Source of the DNA: Treponema sp.
GTDB taxonomy: Bacteria > Spirochaetota > Spirochaetia > Treponematales > Treponemataceae
Direction of reading: 5' to 3'
DNA: 64,000 nucleotides
NCBI GenBank assembly: GCA_024402595.1
Contig: JAKSTL010000003.1
Coordinates: forward strand, 1 to 64,000
Positions 1 to 6,281 of the stretch are shown in pieces (position 1 is the first letter of the stretch; each line of letters opens with the position of its first letter). The position numbers and the translations under genes are program-made. The notes below the pieces were generated by a model. The model did no database searches. It was not told where the DNA came from and was given only the letters and a program-made list of their open reading frames with translations.

Positions 1-9
1 ATCTGTCAT
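1..9 (-). CDS. possible start of the next gene, cut by the window edge
   Basis: On the minus strand a GGTGGG stretch lies four bases before an ATG at 7-9, followed by codons for Thr and Asp before the window ends. It sits 40 bases past the stop of the broken reverse transcriptase. A fresh ribosome site and start here suggest that another gene follows rather than the rest of the reverse transcriptase. Only three codons are visible, so this is weak. Confidence 0.25.
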
Positions 10-48
10 TTTTCCCACCGCTTAGAATTCTATCACATTTGAATTTCT

Positions 49-414
49 TTAAACATATTTTATTGCCTTGTGAGTGCCTTTATTTTTTCTGCAAGCATAA
101 GTGTGAAAAACAAACTGCCGTTCAAAGACAGGTTCAAGGACATTCATAATTGCGTGATGAACAATTCTATCCTCAAAAGTTGCCGCAGTAATCAAGCGTT
201 CTTTTGGATTATAGATTTTAAACTGTCTGTAATTACCAATATGATAAGTCTGATTTATCAGTTTAATTTTTATTTCATACAGATTTACATCACCCTTTAC
301 ACCAAAAATTATGGCATCAGGAGTAAAGCGTTTCCCTTTTAATGCCTTTAAATATGCAAGCCTTAAGTTATTAAAGTCTGTAATCTGATTGAATAAATTA
401 TCTGCTCGTTTCAT
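49..414 (-). pseudogene. DGR reverse transcriptase, N-terminal fragment
   Basis: The 121-residue product matches the N-terminal fingers part of DGR reverse transcriptases. It has a basic start (MKRADNLFNQI), an RLAYLKALKGKRF stretch, KERLITAATFEDRIVHHAI near residues 70-90 and the family hallmark TYACRKNKGTHKA near 105-117. It then hits a TAA stop. Intact family members are usually three times longer and carry the palm with the catalytic Y-x-D-D box, which is absent. The next 48 bases do not restore the expected palm sequence in any frame, so a simple frameshift does not explain the break. A TR lies 182 bases upstream, the normal DGR layout. The fragment should be catalytically dead. Confidence 0.85.
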
Positions 415-428
415 AGAGTTCGTTTCAT

Positions 429-483
429 AAAAAAACTGTGTTGAACTTTCGCGTACATTTTACCGCTACCAGCACAACACAGT
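429..483 (-). terminator. hairpin plus T-run between TR and reverse transcriptase
   Basis: On the minus strand, 9-bp arms (ACTGTGTTG at 475-483 and CAACACAGT at 435-443) enclose a 31-nt loop and are followed by a run of about six T, 15 bases before the RT start. It reads as an intrinsic terminator that would end a TR-containing RNA before the RT, or as part of the structured DGR spacer RNA. The geometry is seen; the function is inferred. Confidence 0.55.
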
Positions 484-596
484 AAAAAAACTAATTCGTA
501 AATCTCAGATTCTGAAACTTGGTACAGAATGACTGAAACTTACAGGAATAAACCGGTTCTGCAAAATTGACGAATCATGTTTATTGCAGAGCTACA

Positions 597-666
597 AGAA
601 GAGGCGGACAAGACGGAAACCTATGTTGTTGTTCTGGTTGTTGGCGTTGTTCGGGTTAACATCCCA
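597..666 (-). repeat. DGR template repeat (TR), internally deleted
   Basis: Read on the minus strand, this 70-nt stretch encodes WDVNP then NNANNQNNNI then GFRLVRL, the asparagine-codon (AAC) richness typical of DGR templates. It aligns to the end of the 1129-aa lipoprotein gene (2882-3032). The 26 nt at 597-622 are identical and form the likely initiation-of-mutagenic-homing end. All 11 mismatches lie at TR adenines: ten in the AAC/ATA block and one in the AAC of the WDVNP part. Relative to the VR the TR lacks exactly 81 nt (27 codons) between the Pro codon and the AAC block. The position upstream of the RT is canonical. Confidence 0.9.
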
Positions 667-829
667 TAACTGTAAGTCTTTCTAAAGATTTATCCCTTTG
701 TATTTTATACTATACAAATCAATAACTATACAGTAAAATATTACCATAGGAAATGCCCTTTCTAAGGCGGTTATCTCCCGACTCTAACAATCAGAAAACT
801 GATTGTATAAATTGACGGGAGGCTCGCGT

Positions 830-919
830 ATGAAAATTGACAGAATCATAGCAATTGTGGCTTGTGTCGCAACTGTTATCTGCATGATCATAGCAGCTCT
901 TACATATTTAAAAATGTAG
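830..919 (+). CDS. 29-aa hydrophobic peptide, type I toxin-like
   Basis: The ATG at 830 is preceded by GGGAGG at 817-822 with 7-nt spacing, one of the best ribosome sites in the window. The product is MKIDRIIAIVACVATVICMI followed by IAALTYLKM: a short basic start, one membrane-spanning hydrophobic run at about residues 5-26, and a short polar end. Size, topology and the enclosing inverted repeat are typical of type I toxin peptides (Fst, TisB, Ldr-type), but I do not recognise a specific family. No antisense promoter is firmly identified. It is too short for routine gene calling. Confidence 0.5.
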   Translation: MKIDRIIAIVACVATVICMIIAALTYLKM

Positions 920-931
920 AGAGTTAAAAAC

Positions 932-972
932 AAAAGCCGCCCTATGTGTGTCAGACGCGTTGGACGGCTTTT
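932..972 (+). terminator. hairpin after the small hydrophobic ORF
   Basis: AAAAGCCG at 932-939 pairs with CGGCTTTT at 965-972. Further CC/GG pairing extends the stem around a 20-nt loop. It starts 12 bases after the stop of the 29-aa ORF. The A and T flanks on either side allow it to work in both directions, as in convergent toxin/antitoxin RNA pairs. Confidence 0.5.
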
Positions 973-1073
973 AGCTAAAAAACGTGGAGATAACCCCGAA
1001 AGGGCATTTCCTTTATGTTTAAATATAGCACATTCCAGTATTAGCGTCAAATTTTAAATTAAAATATATCCAG

Positions 1074-1634
1074 CTAATTTTCAGCGGGATTTTCAGATGG
1101 TTTATTGTTAGTTAAACCAGTGTTCGCGGTGATTGAACCTGTCGAAATCTCCGCATTAGCATACACTTCCACAGAAAGTAACGCCTGTTCAATAGTTTTT
1201 ATAAATGTTTCTCCCCACTGCTTATACTTAGTTTCATTTACACCTTTGATTTTCAGGAAGTCTTCCTTTGTTCTGGGCGGATTCTGGGCCATTAATGCAA
1301 GCTGTTCATTGCTCAAAATACCGTAAAGCGGCATCTTTGTTCTGTCCCCAATCTCCTTCCGCTTTTTACGAAGCAAGTCATAGACTGCAAACTGACTGGG
1401 ATTTAAAACATCCCGCCAGTCAACTTTGGAACTCATTGTATAGCTTGATCTTGTTCCTTCATTGTCGGAATATTCCACAAGGAAAACCCAGCCTGTTCCA
1501 CGCTCCCCGTCAATCAGGCGCTTTTCAACGTTTATTATGCGGTGAGATTTGAGAAAGTTGTTTAACTCTGCCGTTGCACTTGGTTCACTGAAGGGGCTGA
1601 GGAAGAAGGTTGCGAATTGGGTAAGTAGGGGCAT
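1074..1634 (-). CDS. HRDC-domain protein, likely DGR accessory factor
   Basis: The 186-residue protein has an N-terminal region (about 1-85) with alternating charged and hydrophobic segments and a central HRDC-type nucleic-acid-binding domain at about 90-155. That domain's signature is FAVYDLLRKKRKEIG, then PLYGILSNEQLALMAQNPP, then FLKIKGVNETKYKQWG. The tail of about 25 residues is low complexity. HRDC proteins are one of the two recurrent accessory types in DGR cassettes (the other is Avd). The position between the VR gene and TR/RT on the same strand fits that role in homing, by inference. AAGGA lies 5 nt before the ATG at 1634. RecQ-type helicases also carry HRDC, but no helicase part is present. 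Confidence 0.75.
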   Translation of the reverse strand: MPLLTQFATFFLSPFSEPSATAELNNFLKSHRIINVEKRLIDGERGTGWVFLVEYSDNEGTRSSYTMSSKVDWRDVLNPSQFAVYDLLRKKRKEIGDRTKMPLYGILSNEQLALMAQNPPRTKEDFLKIKGVNETKYKQWGETFIKTIEQALLSVEVYANAEISTGSITANTGLTNNKPSENPAEN

Positions 1635-1690
1635 ATTAATCCTTGTTTTTTAAAAATATTAAAGATGATTTGTTTAAATATAAATTTAAT

Positions 1691-2341
1691 CTAAAAATTA
1701 GGTAGTCCGTGCTTTGTGCGCCAACCTTTGTTATCCTTAATTAATTCTTTTAGTTTCCACCAATATTCAGGCGATCCGCTAAATTCTTCTTCTACAGCTT
1801 TACTTTTTGTTAAACAATGAAGCCTATATGAATAACTGTCGAAAAAAGCATCCCTATCAAGCTGACCATCTTTTATTAAGTAACTACACACTCCAAATAA
1901 GCCCATATAATCATATAAGGCTAAATCAAATTCACTTTCATTATCATAATCTTTATTTTTGGTTTGAAATTTTCCTTCATATTCTTCTCTTAAGGTTCTT
2001 TTGTCTTTTTCTGGATGAATATACAATTGCTCATGTATCCAAATGCGTTTATCTGTTGCAAACATTTCTCTAAGTTGCAATTGATTTTCCATTTTTTTTG
2101 ATTTATTACAATCTTGTAGGGAAACATATACCAGAATCACAGAAACAAGACCTACAATTGCACCACTTAATAATTCCTTAAAATATCCATTCAGTGATTT
2201 TAGCTTTTCAACATCCTTTAAATCTGAAGTTGAAAATGCAACTGCAAAAATAATCACAAAAATTACAAAAACTACACAAAATGCCTTTATATAATTCTTT
2301 AAACTAGATGATAATAAGTTAGTATCTTTATTTTTTGCCAT
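1691..2341 (-). CDS. hypothetical membrane protein
   Basis: The family is not recognised. The 216-residue protein has two membrane segments at about residues 17-38 (AFCVVFVIFVIIFAVAF) and 58-78 (GAIVGLVSVILVYVSL). A largely polar cytoplasmic domain follows, rich in acidic and aromatic residues (WIHEQLYIHPEK, ALYDYMGLFGVCSYLI, PEYWWKLKELI). AGGAG lies 9 nt before the ATG at 2341. It is co-oriented with, and 12 bp downstream of, another small membrane protein, so the two probably share a transcript. It sits inside the DGR locus, but no DGR family with this architecture is known to me; it may be cargo. Confidence 0.6.
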   Translation of the reverse strand: MAKNKDTNLLSSSLKNYIKAFCVVFVIFVIIFAVAFSTSDLKDVEKLKSLNGYFKELLSGAIVGLVSVILVYVSLQDCNKSKKMENQLQLREMFATDKRIWIHEQLYIHPEKDKRTLREEYEGKFQTKNKDYDNESEFDLALYDYMGLFGVCSYLIKDGQLDRDAFFDSYSYRLHCLTKSKAVEEEFSGSPEYWWKLKELIKDNKGWRTKHGLPNF

Positions 2342-2353
2342 AATTTATTACTC

Positions 2354-2719
2354 CTATATTCCAGCAATTGCATTTGCAATATATTTTATGGATTCTATAA
2401 GAAAGTAATTTTTTTCAGTTACAGTTTTTACTTTGGTAGTTTCAGAATGTTCTTCCGTAATTTTGTCAAAATTTCTATTTGATTTATCAGAAATGATTTC
2501 CATAAGTTTATTTATTGTATTTATCTTTTCTTTCTTGCAGTAATAGTTACTAATAATAAATACAAACCCTATTATAAATAAAAACACACCAGCTCCCATT
2601 GCAATAACTGAAATACAAGAGCAATTACAGTCACATGTTTTTTTGCATAAACATTTTATAAAAGTAGCAATTACAAAGCAAATAATTGATATTGTTTGAA
2701 ATACAATTCCTGTTAACAT
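2354..2719 (-). CDS. hypothetical membrane protein with Cys cluster
   Basis: The family is not recognised. I place the start at the ATG at 2719 rather than the upstream TTG at 2731, because GGAG sits 6 nt before it. The 121-residue product has a first membrane segment (IVFQTISIICFVIATFI), then a Cys-dense linker (CLCKKTCDCNCSC), a second membrane segment (VIAMGAGVFLFIIGFVFII), and a polar, lysine-rich cytoplasmic tail that ends in a hydrophobic stretch. The Cys cluster between the membrane segments could bind metal, but that is only inferred. It is followed after 12 bp by the 216-aa membrane protein. Confidence 0.55.
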   Translation of the reverse strand: MLTGIVFQTISIICFVIATFIKCLCKKTCDCNCSCISVIAMGAGVFLFIIGFVFIISNYYCKKEKINTINKLMEIISDKSNRNFDKITEEHSETTKVKTVTEKNYFLIESIKYIANAIAGI

Positions 2720-2745
2720 TATTTTCTCCAAAATTTAAATTTTCG

Positions 2746-2777
2746 TTGCAAAAATCTGCAAAAGCAGATTTTTGCAA
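2746..2777. repeat. perfect 14-bp palindrome downstream of the VR
   Basis: TTGCAAAAATCTGC (2746-2759) and GCAGATTTTTGCAA (2764-2777) form a perfect 14-bp stem with a 4-base AAAA loop. No T-run follows on either strand, so a terminator is unlikely. It lies about 105 bp past the VR end in the coding direction. DGR targets often have a hairpin or cruciform downstream of the VR, although usually closer. A dispersed genomic palindrome is the alternative. Confidence 0.6.
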
Positions 2778-2879
2778 ACTTGTGCACTCGCTTCCGCAGT
2801 TCCATACCAGCTCCATGACTGCTTCATTCGGCTTACCGCCTCCATGTGCCGTACTGCGGTATACTACGTCGTCTACTTT

Positions 2880-5800
2880 TTAGAAGAGGCGGACAAGACG
2901 GAAACCTACGTAGTCGCGCTGGATGCTGGCGCTGCCGTAGTCTCTGTAGTCAACCTCGCAGTAGCGAGCGTAGTAGTAATAGCTGCCACCACAGCGACAG
3001 CGGTAGCTGCTGAGGTACGGGTCAACATCCCAACACCACTCGAAGACATTCCCGCTCATATCGTATATTCCAAGTGAATTTGCCTTTTTCAAACCAACCT
3101 CATGGGTTTTATTTCCACTGTTATCATAATACCAGGCTACATCATCCAAATTATTGCTTCCACTGTATGTATAACTATCTTTGTTCTTTCCACCCTTGGC
3201 TGCATACTTCCATTCTGCTACTGTAGGCAGCCTGTAACCATCTGCATCAAAGTTACATTCAATCTTTCCGCTTATACTGTTGCCTTTATGTGGTGTGTAT
3301 CCCCATGTACTTACATCCGTACTTCCATTTACACTGTAACATGGGGTTAATCCTTTGCTCTCGCTGTACTTATTACAGAAATATATTGCATCATACCAGC
3401 TGACTTGTTCTACCGGGCGTAATTCCTGTGTCTCTCCGCTGGCTGGGTTCGTACTGAAATTACTAGGATTTTTTCCCATCACTTCCGTGTAAAGTTTCTG
3501 TGTGGTTTCATAGGGACTCATGTAAAAACTACTTACTGTACCATCGCCTTCTACAAGTACAAAACTGGCATCATATTTTTCCTTCCATTTTGCGTAATAG
3601 TTTTTGTTACCCGTGCTTCCTTTTGTAATTGAGGTCTGCTTCAAGCCAGAAAAGTTTTCATTCAAATACCATCCGCTAAATGCATATCCTTCCCTTACAG
3701 GTTCCGGCAATGAGAATGTTTCTGTTTCTACAGTGTATTTCTCTACAGCATTTTCAAGACTTCCGCCATTGGTGTTATAAGTGACTGTATATTCCTTCAG
3801 TGTCCATTTCGCAGTCAATGTTACATCACCTGTAATTACAGTTTCTGTCGTAACCTCTGTATCATCAATATACCAGCCTAGGAAGTCCCATCCATCTTCC
3901 TCAAGTTTAGGTAACTGTTCCTCTGTCAATGTTTCCGTATCCACATTTATTTCAGCTGGAGCCATTCCATAAGCCGTTGAATACGATATAGTATACATAT
4001 TATGTTTCCATTTTGCATAAAATGTTCTGTTTCCAATGCTCTCTGCGGGAATTACAGAACATTCGGTTTCTGCATCAAAAGTTGAATCTGTAAACCAACC
4101 TTCAAAGGAGTAGCCCCGTCTAAACGGATCCAGCAATGTAATTTCCGGACTCTCATATGTATAAGTCAGAGGATTTTCTGGTCTGTTTTTTCCATCTTCA
4201 ATAATGTAAGTAATTGTATAAACAGTCGCAGTCCATTTTGCATATAAAGCTATATCTCCATAAGTTCCTTCACATATTTCTGTAATGGGTTCTTCACTAA
4301 AATCCGAACTTTTATACCATCCTCCAAAAGTGTAACCAAGTTTGCTTGGAACTTTAAGTTCTATTGAATCATGAATTGTGTAAATCTGTTCTACAGGTGT
4401 TTCTTCTTCCAAATAAACAAAATTCCCACCGTTCAAATCATAGTTAATCTGATAATTTGACAGTGTCCATTCTGCTTCTAAACACAAATTATCTATTTCA
4501 ATTGTTTGGTTTTCAGACAAAAGTAAATCACTAATTTTAGATATTTTTATATTTTCTTCCGCAACACTTACGTACCAACCACCAAAATCGTATCCAATTC
4601 TTGTTGCCTCAATTAAATTTGTTGAATCTAAGACTGTAAAATAGACAGGATTTTCTGCAGAGTTCTGCCCTCCGTTAAGTTCGTATGCAATTTTAAATAC
4701 CTCCCCTTGCCAACCGGCGTAAAGAGTTCTATCACCATAAGAACCTGCAGGAATTCTTGTAATAGGCTCTGTGTTACACTCAGAAGTTTCATACCATCCA
4801 GTAAAGATACAATATGGTCTGGAAAGATAGTTGCCTTCTGGTAAGACAAGTTCTTCTATGGAATTATATTCATTAGGAATTTCACAGTCATCACTTATTT
4901 GTCCATCATTTAAATTAAAATTAAGTGAATAGGTATTTGGCGCTTTATATAAATTAAAGGCACAATATCCACCAGACTGTTCGGAAAGGTTTGTGATATG
5001 TACTTTATAATATCCGGTATTTTCAGGGGTAAAAGAAAAAGATATTTCATCATCATTTTCAGCACAGATGGTGTCAGCGATAATTTCTATCTTTGCATCT
5101 ATTGATAAATAATCATTGCTGACAAGTAACTCCTCATTATTAGTATTGGTATCAACCCAATCACAGTAATAGGTAAAACCTGCCTGCATATAATAGGTAA
5201 ATTCTACCTCTTCGCCTTTTTTCAGCTGAACTAATTTATAGTCTTCTATCTTCTGCGCTGAATCATTATTTTCTACCAGGCAGACTTCTTCATCTTTCCA
5301 TTTTGCGTAGAATGTAAAATCATGATTCATTCCTTTGTTTACAGAATTAACTTTCTTTCCAGAAAAATCAGGATTTTCATACCAGCCTTCAAAAAATCTG
5401 CCATCACATAAGGCAATTTTATAATCAGGCAGATCAAAATCTGAAAGCTGGGTAAAAACATACGGTATTTCTATATCTTCCTTAAAGAAGCCGTTGCCCA
5501 TATTGTAGCTAATTGTGTAGAGATCTAAGTTATCACAGATTTCTAATGTTTGTTTAGTTGAGAATCCACTTTCTATTTGTAAGACATCCTTTCTTGTGTC
5601 TAAAAGTATCTTTTTATTCAAGTCGCCATAAACATTCCATTCAAGTAAATAGTATCCAGCAGGAACATTTTCTTTAGAATAAACTGCTTCTAATCTTTCA
5701 TTTTTCTGTTTTAGAGTTAAAATCTCACTTTCAAAATTTGTAACTTCATTTTCTGTAATAATATTTAAAAGACTACAAGTAATAGTTTTGAATCTGTCAT

Positions 5801-6269
5801 CTTTTGGTATTGATAAAGTAATGTCGAAATCACCTGTTTCAGAAGCACCTACATATTCCAGCATAAAAGAAAGCGAATTATTTCCTTCTTCTATTGTTTT
5901 AGTTAATGTTCCAGAAAAATCTCCTGATGTTAATGTAAAAGTCCAAGTTCCAGTTTCGATTCCTATTTTACTTTCCACAAGAGAATCATAATCTGGGAAA
6001 CTAAAAGTATTATTTATAATGCCATCTGAGTCTTTTATTAACAAAACAAAGTCCGTTAAATCTGATACTGTAGTACTAGGAAGTATTGTTCGAGATATTT
6101 CGCTGGAATATTCAGTTTTTTCAGCAGAAATTTGCAAAATTCCTTTTCCTGTTGGCTGGGAATTATTATTGCCAGTTATTCCATCACATCCAATAAACGA
6201 TAAAGACAAAAGGCACAGAGTAACAATATTAAATAGAACTGTATTAAAATATTTCCACATTTTCTGCAT
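2880..6269 (-). CDS. giant lipoprotein with InlB-type repeats and DGR-diversified C-type-lectin (FGE) domain
   Basis: The 1129-residue surface protein starts with a lipoprotein signal (LCLLSLSFIGC) and a roughly 230-residue N-domain. Seven InlB/Listeria-Bacteroides repeats follow at about residues 250-870, each ending in a GWY...YAKW-type motif. An FGE/SUMF1-like C-type-lectin domain covers about 875-1129 (PVEQVSWYDAIYFCNKYSE, DGYRLPTVAEWKYAAKGG, GIYDMSGNVFEWCWD). The last 50 codons are the DGR variable region and encode a Tyr/Arg/Ser/Asp-rich face ending in GFRLVRLF. This parallels TvpA of Treponema denticola, where the lectin fold displays DGR variation. The likely role is binding a ligand outside the cell. 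It is last in a three-lipoprotein operon, 12 bp after the 1356-aa gene, with AAGGAG 8 nt before the ATG. Confidence 0.9.
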   Translation of the reverse strand: MQKMWKYFNTVLFNIVTLCLLSLSFIGCDGITGNNNSQPTGKGILQISAEKTEYSSEISRTILPSTTVSDLTDFVLLIKDSDGIINNTFSFPDYDSLVESKIGIETGTWTFTLTSGDFSGTLTKTIEEGNNSLSFMLEYVGASETGDFDITLSIPKDDRFKTITCSLLNIITENEVTNFESEILTLKQKNERLEAVYSKENVPAGYYLLEWNVYGDLNKKILLDTRKDVLQIESGFSTKQTLEICDNLDLYTISYNMGNGFFKEDIEIPYVFTQLSDFDLPDYKIALCDGRFFEGWYENPDFSGKKVNSVNKGMNHDFTFYAKWKDEEVCLVENNDSAQKIEDYKLVQLKKGEEVEFTYYMQAGFTYYCDWVDTNTNNEELLVSNDYLSIDAKIEIIADTICAENDDEISFSFTPENTGYYKVHITNLSEQSGGYCAFNLYKAPNTYSLNFNLNDGQISDDCEIPNEYNSIEELVLPEGNYLSRPYCIFTGWYETSECNTEPITRIPAGSYGDRTLYAGWQGEVFKIAYELNGGQNSAENPVYFTVLDSTNLIEATRIGYDFGGWYVSVAEENIKISKISDLLLSENQTIEIDNLCLEAEWTLSNYQINYDLNGGNFVYLEEETPVEQIYTIHDSIELKVPSKLGYTFGGWYKSSDFSEEPITEICEGTYGDIALYAKWTATVYTITYIIEDGKNRPENPLTYTYESPEITLLDPFRRGYSFEGWFTDSTFDAETECSVIPAESIGNRTFYAKWKHNMYTISYSTAYGMAPAEINVDTETLTEEQLPKLEEDGWDFLGWYIDDTEVTTETVITGDVTLTAKWTLKEYTVTYNTNGGSLENAVEKYTVETETFSLPEPVREGYAFSGWYLNENFSGLKQTSITKGSTGNKNYYAKWKEKYDASFVLVEGDGTVSSFYMSPYETTQKLYTEVMGKNPSNFSTNPASGETQELRPVEQVSWYDAIYFCNKYSESKGLTPCYSVNGSTDVSTWGYTPHKGNSISGKIECNFDADGYRLPTVAEWKYAAKGGKNKDSYTYSGSNNLDDVAWYYDNSGNKTHEVGLKKANSLGIYDMSGNVFEWCWDVDPYLSSYRCRCGGSYYYYARYCEVDYRDYGSASIQRDYVGFRLVRLF
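2882..3032 (-). repeat. DGR variable region (VR)
   Basis: This is the final 151 nt before the stop of the 1129-aa lipoprotein gene. It begins at codons for WDVDP, runs through 27 codons with no TR counterpart, then GSASIQRDYV opposite TR NNANNQNNNI, and ends with a block identical to the TR. All changes are A to another base in coding sense. In the 27 unmatched codons, 19 end in C and Tyr, Ser, Arg and Asp dominate. That is what mutagenesis of AAC template codons yields, so a longer TR once templated it. Confidence 0.9.
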
Positions 6270-6281
6270 TTATATCTCTCC

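Larger units (their letters stand above)
749..1011. repeat. long inverted repeat enclosing a small hydrophobic ORF
   Basis: Arms at 749-778 and 986-1011 are near-perfect reverse complements: both contain GGAAATGCCCTTTC and GGTTATCTCC (in the left-arm sense), and the left arm has a few extra bases in the middle. They enclose about 205 bp holding a 29-codon ORF with a strong ribosome site and a terminator-like hairpin. In a plus-strand RNA the arms would pair 5' end to 3' end, as in many type I toxin mRNAs. The same geometry would also suit a short mobile element with terminal repeats. I see no clear target-site duplication. Confidence 0.7.

Noticed and set aside
784-1050. 88-codon minus-strand ORF across the inverted repeat
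   Set aside because: It is antisense to the 29-aa ORF with no ribosome site and reads through the hairpin arms.
2631-2816. Small minus-strand ORF running through the palindrome at 2746-2777
   Set aside because: It is created by the palindrome and overlaps the membrane-protein gene with a better start; no ribosome site fits.
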